This document shows positions 21,717 through 33,539 of a stretch of DNA of 64,000 nucleotides, piece after piece. Each line of letters opens with the position of its first letter. The stretch's first letter is position 1. Both the position numbers and the translations under genes were made by a program. This stretch comes from Phymorhynchus buccinoides (Eukaryota; Mollusca; Gastropoda; Neogastropoda; Raphitomidae), in contig CM065690.1 of NCBI GenBank assembly GCA_017654935.2, forward strand, positions 32,481,532 through 32,545,531. Reading direction: 5' to 3'. The notes under the pieces were generated by a model. That model was not told where the DNA came from. It did not search any database and saw only the letters and a program-made list of their open reading frames with translations.

Positions 21717-21837
21717 GTGCTGATCGCCACCAGCACTCTGGCCTGGGGGGTCAACTTCCCCGCGCACCTCGTCATCATCAAGGGCACCGAGTACTACGAC
21801 GGCAAGACGCGCCGCTACGTCGACTTCCCCATCACAG
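21717..21837 (+). CDS. ASCC3: ASCC3 exon, second helicase cassette (motif V)
   Basis: The exon is 121 bp (40 codons plus one base) between CCGCAG and GTAGAT. It encodes [20 protein letters not shown], then [30 protein letters not shown] is helicase motif V and [14 protein letters not shown] is typical of ASCC3 cassette 2, not of the Brr2 paralogue. The phase fits the previous exon (0) and the next (1). A partial copy of the acceptor and exon start lies 112 bp upstream; its use would shift the frame. Confidence 0.96.
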
Positions 21838-21847
21838 GTAGATACTG

Positions 21848-22326
21848 TTAAAACCCTGTCACCGCCAATGTCGCATTTATGCACCACAATGGTTTAACAC
21901 CCATGGTACGACAGTGGAACCTCCCTTATAAAACCTCCCATTATGACTCCCTCCCACATAAGACCTACTTCTCTGAGACATTGCAGGTTCTTTGTAAGTA
22001 TTAATATTACCTCCCTTATAAGACCCCTCCCTTATAAGACCCCTCCCTTATAAGACCCCTCCCTTAAAATAAGACCTCATTTTGGATGATTTTTGAAGGT
22101 CTGATAAGGGAGGTTCCACTGTACTACTAAAAGGCATCAAATCAGGGCCTGTTATCCAAAGATTGTATTTTCTTACATTTGGGAGACCAAGCGGCAAGGA
22201 TATGCCTAAATATTATACATGTCAGAGAGGAATTCTCAATATTGCAGATAAAATGTTTTTATCTACCCAGTTGAATTTATTGGTATTTTTGGGCTGAAAA
22301 ATGGCTGGCGGCGAAAGGGGATAATT
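21848..22326 (-). mobile_element. piggyBac-type MITE, interrupted by another MITE
   Basis: Sequence at 21,848-21,908 (CCTGTCACCGCCAATGTCGC, then CACCACAATGGTTTAACACC) and 22,125-22,326 (ACTAAAAGGCATCAAATCAG to GGCTGGCGGCGAAAGGGG) together match, in reverse, the element at 22,639-22,885 and the one at 54,566-54,821. The pieces are separated by the 211-bp MITE at 21,911-22,122. Confidence 0.8.
21911..22122. mobile_element. About 211-bp MITE nested in another MITE
   Basis: Terminal inverted repeats ACAGTGGAACCTCCCTTA at the left and TAAGGGAGGTTCCACTGT at the right. GTAC/TA is present at both borders, compatible with a TA target. Internally a unit of about 15 bp (CCCTCCCTTATAAGA) is repeated near 22,013-22,070. 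The CAGTGGAACC-type end is common among pogo/mariner-like elements. Confidence 0.82.
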
Positions 22327-22638
22327 ATGGGATCTGACGGTGTTTCATCACACGCCTTTTATTACATCCATTTACGTCTAATGTCCTTATATTCTCTTAG
22401 TAAAACTCTTAGGGAAATGCAAAGAACGATGGTTCTGAAGAAACGCTAGGGAAGCATAAAGAACCATAATTCTGGAGATTGCGTCCCATCACATAGAGAT
22501 TGGGGTTTAAAAAAAAATCATATATCTTATTATCAGACCAACCTCATTAATGCTTTACAATTATTGAATCTGCATGCCAAAGCATTGATCTTTCATTTCA
22601 AAAAGACTTCATTTCACATTGAAGTCAAAAATACTTTG

Positions 22639-22885
22639 TTAATCCTTTCACCGCCAGCCATCTTTCAGCCAAAAATTTCCATTAAACTTACTTGGCTACA
22701 GAAAATATTTTGTCTGCAATATTGTGGGATTTCTTTGTCACACATTTAGAATAGGGTCAATCCTTACTGCCCAAATTTAGGAACACGATATCATTGAATA
22801 ACAGACCCTGATTTCAAGGGCTTGAATGACATGGGTGTTAAATCATTGTGGTGCAAAAATGCGACATTGGCGGTGAAAGGGTTAA
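22639..22885 (+). mobile_element. piggyBac-type MITE with TTAA ends
   Basis: Starts TTAATCCTTTCACCGCCAGC and ends TTGGCGGTGAAAGGGTTAA, so the ends are inverted repeats with TTAA on both sides. Same family as 54,566-54,821. About 247 bp, no coding capacity. Confidence 0.85.
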
Positions 22886-23211
22886 TCTCACACAGGAGAA
22901 ATGTGGTTGCAAGGTGCAATACATATCAACAAACAACAAGAAAAGAAAATATTAAGCATAAAAAAACAATCAACAGGGGGAGGGCATACTATTTAGACAC
23001 TTTTAAAACATGCTATTTATTAAATACCCAGATGAAATTAATTAGGTGAAATACCAAGATCACATAAAATGCAATGTGAGAGAACAAAAGTACACTAGGT
23101 AGACGTGACATCAGTTTATTTTGTTTTTGCACCAGTCCATTAATTCCCACCTGCTCAGAAGTGCACACCTGTACTCTTTGTAAAGGTGAAGTAAGATCAT
23201 TCATGTGGACC

Positions 23212-23445
23212 ACAATATCTTTCTGCCATTCTACACATCTACACCCCATCCCGTCAACTTCGTTCTTCTGCTGACACTCGTCTCTTCCATGTTCCTTCTG
23301 TCAGAACAAAGTCCTTCGGTCAACGTTCTTTCTCATTTCAGGGACCAACTGTCTGGAATAAACTTCCCATCAATATCAGACACTTACCTTCAACTTCTTC
23401 CTTCAGGTCTGCTGTGAAGACCAACTTTTTTCAACGATCATAATT
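23212..23445 (+). pseudogene. LINE reverse-transcriptase ORF, C-terminal end
   Basis: The frame reads SADTRLFHVPSVRTKSFGQR, then SFSFQGPTVWNKLPINIRHL and PSTSSFRSAVKTNFF before a stop. TK.FGQRSF...GP..WN.LP..IR and S..SF...K are the end of many L2/CR1-type proteins. 5' truncated. The 3' UTR continues through a GT tract to the tail at about 23,846. Confidence 0.85.
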
Positions 23446-23573
23446 CCTCCCCCACCACTGCTCCTCTCCACCCCCTTGTACTCAGTTTCCGTGAAATGAT
23501 GAAGTGGCTGTCACATGGTGTGTCCGTATGTGTGTGTGTGTGTGTGTGTGTGCGTGTGCGTGTGTGTTGTGTG

Positions 23574-23623
<50 letters not shown>

Positions 23624-23846
23624 TGTCTGTAAATTGTGTACCTTTTTCAAGATATGCATTTTTGTTCAGTTGTATATATGTACTTTTCTATATTGTACTC
23701 ATGTAAAATTTATGTACGTTCATCATGTTCTGATTGTATAAGATAATGTATATTCTATGTTGTATTTGTATTAAATATGTAAAGCGCTTAGAGCCCTAAA
23801 TCAGAGAATAGGCGCTATATAAATATTCATTATTATTATTATTATG
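23446..23846 (+). repeat. LINE 3' UTR with internal (GT)n and ATT tail
   Basis: GT repeats at 23,527-23,623, then TAAAGCGCTTAGAG, GGCGCTATATAAATATTC and a terminal TTATTATTATTATTA. This matches L2-type tails and the isolated tail at 2,438. Confidence 0.75.
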
Positions 23847-23847
23847 T

Positions 23848-24112
23848 GTTGCACTAGGATCTCAGCAAACAAACAACTACACGACAAGTGCAAAGTGACG
23901 TTATTTTATTCACAAGAGACAAAACAAAACTACTGGATATTTCGGCGAATGCGCCTTTATCAACACAGACAAGCAATTAAACAGCAAACATCAAATATAG
24001 CAAAAGGAGCAAAAAGTAGGCAACAGAAGGAGCAAAAAATAAAAACACACACATCAAGATCAAAATAAAAACAATACTTCCCCTCTACAGTCCAACGTGT
24101 AAATCAGTTTGA
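23848..24112 (+). repeat. Dispersed repeat, also at 53,510-53,745 (minus)
   Basis: Shared landmarks are ACTACACGACAAGTGCAAAG, TGACGTTATTT, GGATATTTCGGCGAATGCGC and CAACACAGACAA, then AT-rich sequence ending near AATACTTCCCCTCTACAGTC. The 53.5-kb copy is in reverse orientation, with its fold-back mirror at 57,240-57,440. Confidence 0.8.
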
Positions 24113-24485
24113 GGTCTTAATTTAAATCGAAGAGGATTCGGAGCCACTCTACACAATGGAGCTAGTAAACTGTTTCTGAATTGCCTGTTTTCAATTTCTT
24201 GTACTGAATGCAATCTGAAATGCATTTCTTATCAAGAAAAGACTAGTTTCATTAATAAATAAGAACAGAACACCATTTGAGCATCTTAAAAATCAACTTG
24301 CCAGAGAAAACCCATATTTGATGTAAGGGAAGTAATCATGCACAGAAAGATCACTGTTGAGACTGGGTAGCTTCCCTTTGAGTAAATCTTGCATTTAAGC
24401 TGGAAATGGCCAACTCCAGTAAAGAGTGTGTGTGTGTGCACTTGCGTTTGTGCATGCATGCGTGTGTGTGTGTTTCTCATAATCA

Positions 24486-24680
24486 GAGCTGGCGGTACGA
24501 ACCGGTAATACCCAAAATACTGGTACGATTATAAAAATGTGTACGGCGTATCAGTATGTTTTTCTGTAGCGGTACGTACCGATGGGACGTTTTCTATGCA
24601 TTCCCAACGATGCTGTCATACCTTGCAAATACTAATGCACGTGTGTGTGTGTGCGTGCGTGTGTGTGTATGACGCATGTT

Positions 24681-24711
<31 letters not shown>

Positions 24712-24886
24712 TAATTTAGGCAGGGTTTATTATTACCCGCACCTACACATTGGAGTTTCTGGGACAGCTCTTTTGTGTGTCGTAAAATGGATTGCCAGAA
24801 ACACTGCTGGTATATACCAGTGCAAAATACCGCTACATCGAAAAAATACCGGTATAATACGGAAATCCATACCGGCACCCAGCTCT
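24486..24886. mobile_element. Candidate MITE with GGTA-rich ends
   Basis: AGAGCTGGCGGTACGAACCG at the left is partly mirrored by ATACCGGCACCCAGCTCT at the right; subterminal GGTAnnACCGGTA-type motifs are also inverted. GT and GA tracts sit inside. No target duplication confirmed. Confidence 0.45.
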
Positions 24887-24927
24887 TTTCACAATCCACC
24901 TATCAGTATGTCATGTGTGCTTTCCAG

Positions 24928-25060
24928 ACGTTCTACAGATGATGGGTCGCGCCGGTCGACCCCAGTTTGACGATGAGGGCATCGCCAGCATTCTGGTGCA
25001 CGACGTCAAGAAACACTTCTACAAGAGGTTCCTCTACGAACCCTTCCCTGTCGAGTCCAA
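24928..25060 (+). CDS. ASCC3: ASCC3 exon, second helicase cassette (motif VI)
   Basis: The exon is 133 bp between GCTTTCCAG and GTGGGT, entering in phase 1 (completing an Asp codon) and leaving two bases. It encodes [20 protein letters not shown], then [20 protein letters not shown] and [15 protein letters not shown] is helicase motif [14 protein letters not shown] with [19 protein letters not shown] is diagnostic of ASCC3 cassette 2; Brr2 has a degenerate GHANRP here. No further exon occurs before the assembly gap. Confidence 0.96.
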
Positions 25061-25127
25061 GTGGGTCTTTGTTGTTCTTGATTATCTGTCTGTCTTCTTA
25101 GTTCCATTTGTCCCATCTTATTATGAT

Positions 25128-25442
25128 TAGGGTACTTTATAGTCACAGAGGTGTCTCTGTGAAATTCAAGTTGCTCCCACCTGGAGAGCGCATCGCAGCC
25201 AGAGGCGCGCCACCCTTTTTTTTTTTTTTGCATGCGATTTTTGTGTGACTGATGAGGAAGAAAGGGAGGGTGTGGGTGGGTGTTCATTTTTGACCAAATG
25301 ACAACTTTTTTGTTGCCACTGGGTTTAACGTGTGCAGTGTATGGGCAGTTATTGTCTCATCCAAAAGACTTATTGACGGGATGGAAGTTCAGTTTAACGT
25401 CGCGTATCGGCTTTCGCCATGTACAAAAATTTATGTTCCTGA
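25128..25442 (-). repeat. tRNA-derived SINE family B, cut by the gap
   Basis: GGTACTTTATAGTCACAGAG, TTGCTCCCACCTGGAGAG and GACCAAATGACAACTTTTT match the copy at 18,832. The tRNA-like head would lie beyond 25,442, inside the N run. Confidence 0.82.
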
Positions 25443-25942
25443 NNNNNNNNNNNNNNNNNNNNNNNNNNNNNNNNNNNNNNNNNNNNNNNNNNNNNNNNNN
25501 NNNNNNNNNNNNNNNNNNNNNNNNNNNNNNNNNNNNNNNNNNNNNNNNNNNNNNNNNNNNNNNNNNNNNNNNNNNNNNNNNNNNNNNNNNNNNNNNNNNN
25601 NNNNNNNNNNNNNNNNNNNNNNNNNNNNNNNNNNNNNNNNNNNNNNNNNNNNNNNNNNNNNNNNNNNNNNNNNNNNNNNNNNNNNNNNNNNNNNNNNNNN
25701 NNNNNNNNNNNNNNNNNNNNNNNNNNNNNNNNNNNNNNNNNNNNNNNNNNNNNNNNNNNNNNNNNNNNNNNNNNNNNNNNNNNNNNNNNNNNNNNNNNNN
25801 NNNNNNNNNNNNNNNNNNNNNNNNNNNNNNNNNNNNNNNNNNNNNNNNNNNNNNNNNNNNNNNNNNNNNNNNNNNNNNNNNNNNNNNNNNNNNNNNNNNN
25901 NNNNNNNNNNNNNNNNNNNNNNNNNNNNNNNNNNNNNNNNNN
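25443..25942. other. Assembly gap of exactly 500 N
   Basis: A round-number N run, the usual mark of a scaffolding join of unknown size. ASCC3 sequence on its left is C-terminal and on its right N-terminal, on the same strand. Confidence 0.99.
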
Positions 25943-26269
25943 CTCTGTTCTTTTGAGTGTGTTTGAGGCGGTGTTGCATGATGTATCTTTATTTTTGTGT
26001 GTGAGGTGGTTGTTACATGATTCTTATTTTGAGTGGTTTGAGGGTGGTTACATGATGATTCTTTACTTGTGTGTTTGTTTGAGTAGTGTTACAGGAGGAT
26101 TCTTTATTTTGTGTGTTTGGCTAGTTTGTTGTGTGCGTGTGTCTGGTGCGCGCGCTGTGCGTGTTTTTTGTGTGTGTTTAGTGTTATAATATAATCGTTT
26201 TAGTATACAAACTTAGTATTTTTGTTTCTTCTATGGCTATATTGTTTATATGTTTGTTTATTTTTTTTG

Positions 26270-26568
26270 TGGCCAGAATGTTTATATTCATGTTACGAAG
26301 AGTGTGCCGGCAGAGAGAGAGAGAGAAGAGAGAGAGGAGAGCGAGAGAGAGAGAGGAGAGAGAGGGAGAGAGAGAGGAGAGAGAGAGTATGGGCGTGGTA
26401 CGCATTATTGGTGCATCCTTCCTTCCTTTTTTGCACTTTTCATTAGTGTATGTGAAGTGGTATTATCAGAGAGGCGACAGTGCTGGTGCGTGTCTGCGCG
26501 CGCAGTGTGTGTGGAATCACGTTGTTGTGTATTGGGGTATTCCATGTTGAATCTGTGGTTGTGTGTGT

Positions 26569-26607
<39 letters not shown>

Positions 26608-27120
26608 TGTGTGTGGTGTGTGGTGTGTGTGTGATTTTGTGTGTGAGGGGTGTTGCATGGTGATTCTTCATTTTTTTGTGTGGTTGAGGGGTGGTACATG
26701 ATTCTTTATTTTATGTGTGTTTGAGTGGGTGGTTACATGATAATTCTTTATTTTGTGTGTGTGTTATGAGGGGGTGTTACATGATTCTTTTATTTTAGTG
26801 TGTGTTTTGAGGGGTGTTACATGATCGTTTTTGCATGCGGTGTTTGAGGGGTGTTGCATTGATTCTTTTTTTTTGTATGCGTGGTTGGAAGAGGGGGTGT
26901 TTCATGATGATTCTTTATTGTGTGTGTGTTTGAGAGGCTGTATAATGAGAATGAGAGAGAGAGAGAGAGAGAGTGTTTGTGTTAGAGAGAGAGAGAGAGA
27001 GAAGGAGAGAGATGATAGAGAGAGAGAGATAGAGAGAGATAAGAGAGAGAGAGAGACAGAGGACAGAGACAGAGACAGAGAGAGAGTGTGTGTGTGTGTG
27101 ATTTTGTGTGTGTTGTGTGT

Positions 27121-27178
<58 letters not shown>

Positions 27179-27795
27179 TTCGTTGTGTCTGTGTGTGTGT
27201 GTTTTAATGATGACTTTTATTTTTTGTGTGGAGTGGCAGTGGTACATGACGAATCTTCATACTGTGTGCGTGTGATAGGAGAGGGGGGCAGTGTTGCTGT
27301 ACAAATCTTGGTATTGTGTGTGAAGGGTGTTACATTGTGATTCTTTATTCTGTGTGTGTTGTGGCACATAAATGTTTATCTTATTGTTAACGAAAGAGTG
27401 TGCACGCAGACGAGAGAGAGGAGAGAGTAGAGAAGGAGAGAGAGAAGAGAGAGAGAGAGAGGAGAGAGAGAGTGGAGAGAGACAGAGAGAGAGAAGAGAG
27501 AAAGAAAGAGATAGAGAGAGAGAGAGAGAGGAGAGGAGGAGAGAGAGAGAGAGAGAGTGAGTGGGCCGTGTGTACGCATGTATTGGTGCATTCCTTCCTG
27601 TTGCGTGTTTGCATTTTCATTAGTTTTTGTGAGGGTGAGGTGTTATCAGAGAGCGACAGTGCTGGTGAGGAGGGTGGAGTGAGGATTATGTTGTGTGTGT
27701 GTGTGTTGTGCGTGTGTAGTGTGTGTGTGTGTTGTGTGTTTTTGTGTGAAAAGATTAGAATCGTGCGTGTTCGTGCGTGCGATGTGCGCGCGCGC

Positions 27796-27827
<32 letters not shown>

Positions 27828-28150
27828 GTGTGTGTGAATGTACTGTGTGTAATTGGGGTATGGTGATGTGTGTGGTGTGTGCGTAGCGTGCGTGAGTGTG
27901 AGTGCGTGGCTTGCGTGTGCGTGCGATGCGTGCAGTGCGTGCGCAGTGCGTGCGTTGCGCGTGCTGGGTGACCGTGCGTGTGCATGCGTGCGTGCGTGCG
28001 CGCGCTTGCATGATGAACCTTTAATTTTGTGTGGAGTGGTAGTGGTACATGAACGAATCTTCATGTGTGCGTGTGATAGGAGAATAGAGGGGGACAGTGC
28101 TGCTTTGCAAATCTTGGTATTGTCTGTGAGGGGTGATGATTCTTTATTTT
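26270..28150. repeat. Higher-order duplication inside the satellite, with GA blocks
   Basis: Two units share an ordered set of landmarks: GTTTATnTT near 26,280 and 27,375, a GA tract (26,311-26,388 and 27,412-27,557), GTACGCAT..TTGGTGCAT, TTTTCATTAGT, TTATCAGAGAG(G)CGACAGTG, then TG tracts and GTGGAGTGG(C/T)AGTGGTACATG (27,222 and 28,030), and AAATCTTGGTATTGT. Units are about 0.8-1.1 kb. Confidence 0.75.
26945..27180. repeat. GA then GT microsatellite block
   Basis: GA-rich sequence with CAGAGACAGAG interruptions to about 27,087, then TG repeats to 27,174. Confidence 0.9.
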
Positions 28151-29114
28151 GTGTGTGTTTTGATGGGTGTTACAATGATTCGTTTATTTGGTGAGTGTGG
28201 TCTGAGGGTGTGTTACATGATGAATTCTTTATTTTGTGTGTGTTTGAGGGGGTGTTACATGGTGATTCTTTATTTTGTGTGTGTTTGAGGGGATGTTACA
28301 TGATGTTTCTTTATTTTTTGTGTGTGATGGGTGTTACATGATGGTTCTTTATTTTTTTGTGTTTGAGGGGGTGTTGCATGATGATTCTTTATTTTGTGTG
28401 TGTGTGAGGGGGTGTTGCATGATGTTTCTTTATTTTATGTGTGTTTGAGGGGGTGTTACATGATGATCTTTATTTACTTTGTGTGTGTTTGAGGGGGTGT
28501 TACATGATGAATCTTTACTTTGTGTGTGTCTATGAGGCAGTCTGTTATCTGATGATTCTTTGTTTTGTGTGTGTTTGAGGGGGTGTTACATGGTGATTCT
28601 TTATTTTGTGTGTGCTTGAGGAAGTGTTACATGATGAATCTTTAGTTTGTGTGTTTGAGGGGGTGTTGCATGATGATTCTTTATTTTGTGTGTTTGAGGG
28701 GGTGTTACATGATGATTCTTTATTTTGAGTGTGTTTGAGGGGTGTGTTGCATGATGATTCTTTATTTTGTGTGTTTGTTTGAGGGGGTGTTACATGATTC
28801 TTTATGTTGGGTGTGTTTGAGGGGTTTTTACATGACGAGTCTTTATTTTGTGTGAGTTTGAGGGGGTGTTACATGATGAATCTTTACTTTGTGTATGAGG
28901 CGGTGTTACATGATGATTCTTTATTTTTTTGTGTTTAAGGGGATGTTACATGATGAATCTTTACTTTGTGTACTGAAGGCGGTGTTACATGGTGATTCTT
29001 TATTTTGTGTGTGTTTGAGGGAGTGTTACATGATTATTCTTTATTTTGTGTGTGCTTGAGGGGGTGTTGCATGGTGATTCTTTATTTTTTGTGTGTTTGA
29101 GGGGGTGTTACATG

Positions 29115-29166
29115 ATGATTTATGTGTGTGTTGTGTGTGGTGTGTGTGTTTGTTGGTGTGTGTGGT

Positions 29167-29205
<39 letters not shown>

Positions 29206-29312
29206 TGTCTGTCCTGTCTGTCCTGTCTGTCTGTCTGTCTGTCTGGTCTGTCTTTCTCTCCTGTGTGGGTTGTGTGTGTGTGGTGTGTGTGTGTGTGTGT
29301 GTGTGTGCTCTG
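29115..29312. repeat. GT / CTGT microsatellite block within the satellite
   Basis: TG tracts flank a CTGTCTGTCTGTCTGTCTG segment at about 29,210-29,255. Confidence 0.9.
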
Positions 29313-30569
29313 AGAGGTGTTACATGTGATATCTTTATTTTTGCGTGTGCTCTTGAGGTGTTACTGGTGATTCTTTTGTTGTTTGTGTGAGGGGGTTGGG
29401 GTAAAAAAGGGGGAGGGGGTGTTACATGATGATTGTTTGTTTTGTGTGTGTATGAAGGGTGTTGCATGATGATTCTTTTATTTTGTGTGTTTTGGGGGGT
29501 GGTTTGCCTGAGTATTTTGTTTTGTGTGTGAGGGGGTGTTTACATGATGATTGTTTTGTGTGCATGTTTGTGAGGGGGTGTTTGCATACTGTTTAAAAAT
29601 TATATGTGTGTGTGTATGATGAATCTTTAATTGTGTGTGTTTGAGGGGGTGTTACATGTGAGTCTTTTGTGTTCGTGTTTGAGGGGGTGTTACATGATTC
29701 TTAATGTTGTGTATGTTTGAGGGGGTGTTTACATGATGATTTCTTATATTTTTGTTGTGTGTTTGAGGAGGATGTTTATATATTCTTTATTTTGGTGTTG
29801 TTTTTGAGGGGTCGTACATATTCTTTATTTTGTGTGTGTTGAGGGGGAGTTACATGATGATTTATCTTTATTTAATTTATATTATGAAGTTGGGTGTTGC
29901 ATGATTGATTTCTTTATTAGTTGTGTGTGTTTTAGTGGGTATGTCTACAATGATGTCTTTACATCTTTTGTGTGTGCTTGAGGTGGAGTTACATGATAGT
30001 TCTTTCAGCTTTGTTTGTGTGTTTTGGAGGGGTGTTGTGCAGCTTATTGATTATTGTGTGTGAGGTTGATGACAGCGTGTTACATTGATAATACCTTTAT
30101 CTTATTTGTGTTTTATGCGAAAGGCTTCATGTGACCGGTATTATATTGACGTGTGATGATGTTTCTTTTGTGTTTGAGAGTGTGTTGCGTGATGCATCTT
30201 TATTTTTGTGCGTGATGGGGGTGTTACATGATGATCTACTTTTTTGTGTGGGGTGTCTGTGAAGGGGGTGTTAACATTTTATGTGTGTTTGTAGTGGGGT
30301 GTTTACAGACATGATGAATCTTTATTTTGTGGTTCTGTGGAAGGTGTGTTCATGTGTATGAGTGAAGGGATGTTTACATGATGGATTCTTTAATTTTGTG
30401 AAAGGGGGGGTTACGTGATGGATCTGTTGTGTGTGTTAGACTTTAAGGGCTGTTTATATGAATGAATTTATTTTTTTGCCGGTGTTGCGGGGTGTTCATA
30501 TGGTGAACTCTTCTTTTGGGTAGCGTGTGAGATGGGCGAAGGCGCAGTGTTACATTACGAAATCTTTAT

Positions 30570-30685
30570 ATTGTCACACAAAGACACACTCACACACCCG
30601 CACCACACACGACCCGTTTTCACACACAGCACACACACACGACACACTACACACACACCACCACACGCACACACACACACACATG
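30570..30685. repeat. CA-rich segment, strand-switched relative to the array
   Basis: For about 110 bp the + strand becomes AC-rich (CACACACACGACACACTACA) while everything around is GT-rich. Confidence 0.8.
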
Positions 30686-33539
30686 CACGTGGTGTGTGGG
30701 ATGGTGGCGGTTGTTATTGTTGTGTTGCTGGGTGGTGGGTGGTGTGGGGGGGGGGGGGGGGGGTTGTTGCATATGAAATCTTTGTTTTGTATCTGTGTTG
30801 ACGGCGTGTTTACTGATCGTACTTTTTGTTGTGTTGAGAAGGGAGACGTATTTACCTGAGTAATATTGTTGTTGTTGTGTGAAAGTGGTTGTGGTTACAT
30901 CAGATCTGTGTGTTTTGAGCTGGGTGTTACATGATTAAATCTTTTATTTTGTGGCGTTTGAAGGGGTTGCATGATGAGCTTTGTGTGTCACATGGGGTGT
31001 TACTATGTTGATCTTTGTGTGTGAAGGGTGTCATACAGAATGATGTTCCTTTCTTTTTGTATGTTAGGAGGTGTTGCATGATCTGTTATTTAAGTGTGTG
31101 TGGATGGGGAGTGGTAGTGTTACATGTTGCATCTTTATATTGTGTGTGAGAGATAGGGGAGGGGGGGGGGCAGTGTTACATTAAAATGTTTTATATTGTG
31201 TTTATGAGGGGGTGTTACATGATCATTCTTTATTTTGTGTGTTTGAGGACGTGTTATATGATAACTCATTGTTTTGTGTGTGTGAAGAGGGTGTTACGCT
31301 ATGAATCTTTATTTTGTGTGTGAGGAGGGTGTTACATGATGAATCGTGATTTTGTGTGTGGGAGTGCTACATGGTGAATCTTTGTGTGAGAGGGGGAGTG
31401 CATTGATGAATTCGTGCGTGCGTGCGTGTGTGGGTTGTGTGTGTGGTGTTGTGTGTTTGTGTGTGGTGTGTGTGTGTGTGTGTGTGTGTGTGTGGTTTGT
31501 GCGCGTGCGGTGTGTGAGTGGAGTGTGAGTTTGAGTGAGATGTGTGTGGGTGTGTGTGTGTGTGTTGGTGTGTGTGTGGTGTAGTGTGTGTGTGTGAGAG
31601 AGTAAAAACTGTGGTGTGATTTGTGTATATGAGTTTTTTATTTGTTTGTGGGAGAGGGGAAGGTCAGTGTTACAAGCAGAATCTTTTTGTTAGGTACGTG
31701 CGAGGTGGTACACGATGGTCTTGATTTTGGGTTGTGTGTGTGTGAGGGGTTGTTACGTGAATGAATCATTATTTTGTCTGAGGGGGTGTTACATGACTCT
31801 TTATTTTGTGTATGTTTGAGGGTTTGTGTTACATGACTCTTTATTTTGTGTGTGTTTGAGGGGGTGTTACATGATTCTTTATTTTTTGTGTTTGAGAGGG
31901 TGTTACATGGTGATTCTTTATTTTGTGTATGAGGAGGAGGTGTTACATAATGAATATTTATCTTGTGTGTGTGTAAGAGGCGGTGTTACATGATGATTCT
32001 TTATTTTGATGTGTGTTTGAGGGAGGTGTTGCATGATGATTCTTTATTTTTTGTGTTTGAGAGGGTGTTACATGGTGATTCTTTATTTTGTGTATGAGGA
32101 GGTGTGCCACTACATAAATGAATCTTTATCTTGTGTTGTTGTAAGAGGCGGTGTTACATGATGATTCTCTGATTTGTTTATTTTGTGTGCTGAGGAGGTG
32201 TTACATGAGGAATCTTTTAGATTTTCTGTGTGTTGAGAGGGTGTTACATGGTGATTCTTTATTTTGTGTATGAGGAGGTGTTACATAATGAATCTTTATC
32301 TTGTGTGTGTGTAAGTACATGGGCGGTGTTACATGATAGGTCTTTTTTTGTGTGTGCTTGAGGCGGTGTTTGACTTAATGAACTGTATCTTTGTGTGTGT
32401 CTGAGGCAGGTGTTTATATGATTATTCTTTATTTTGTGTGTTTGAGGGGGTGTTGCATGATGATTCTTTATTTTTTGTGTGTTTGAGGGGGTGTTGCATG
32501 ATGATTCTTTATTGTGTGTGTTTGAGGGGGTGTTACATGATTCTTTATTTTGAGTGTGTTTGAGGTTTTGGTGTTACATGATGATTCTTTATTTTTTGTG
32601 TGTTTGAGGCGGTGTTGCATGATGATTCTTTATTTTGTGTGTGTTTGAGGGGGTGTTGCATGATTATTCTTTATTTTGTGTGTGTTTGAGGGGGTGTTGC
32701 ATGATGATTCTTTATTTTGTGTGTGAGAGGGGTGTTACATGATAGTTCTTTATTTTGTGTGTGAGGGGGTGTCACATGGTGATTCTTTATTTTGTGTGTG
32801 AGTGGTGTTACATGATGAATCTTTGTGTGCGTGTTTGAGGGAGTATTACGTGATTCTTTATTTTGTGTATGTTTGAGGGTGTGTTATATGATGATTCTTT
32901 ATTTTTGTGTGTTTGATGGGTGTTACATGATGATTCTTTTGTGTGTGTGTGTTTGAGGGGGTGTTGCATGATGAATATTGTGTGTGAGTTTGATATTTGT
33001 TGCATGATAAATCTTTGTCTTATTTTTGTTATGAGAAAGGCGTCATGTGACGAGTATTGTATTAGACGTGTGATGAATGTTTATTTTGTGTGTGAGAGGG
33101 TGTCTTGCGTGATTCTTTATTTTGTGTGTGAGGGCTCATGTGTTTCATGATTCGTTTTATTTTTGTGTGTATTGAGGGGGCGTTGCATGATTCTTTATTT
33201 TATGCGTGTTTGAGGGGGTGTTGCATGATGATTCTTTATTTTGTGTGCGTGTTTGAGGGGGTGTTGCATGTGATTCTTTATTTTGTGTGTGGTTGAGGGG
33301 TGTTGGTGTTACATGCTTAGATTCATTTTTTTGCGTGTGTTTGAGGGGTGTTTCATAATGATATATTTTGTGTGTGTGTTTTTGAGGGTTTTTTGCATGA
33401 AGATTCTTTATTTGTGTGTTTCATGGGGTGTTGCATGATGGTTCTTTATTTTGTGTGTTTGAAAGAAGGGAATTCTCGTGTTGGCATGATGATTCTTTAT
33501 TTTGAGTGTGTGAATGAGAGGAGTGTTTCATGATTGACA

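Noticed and set aside
20587..25060. Assignment to the spliceosomal helicase Brr2 (SNRNP200)
   Set aside because: Motif VI is [13 protein letters not shown] with [14 protein letters not shown], as in ASCC3 cassette 2; Brr2 has degenerate residues there.
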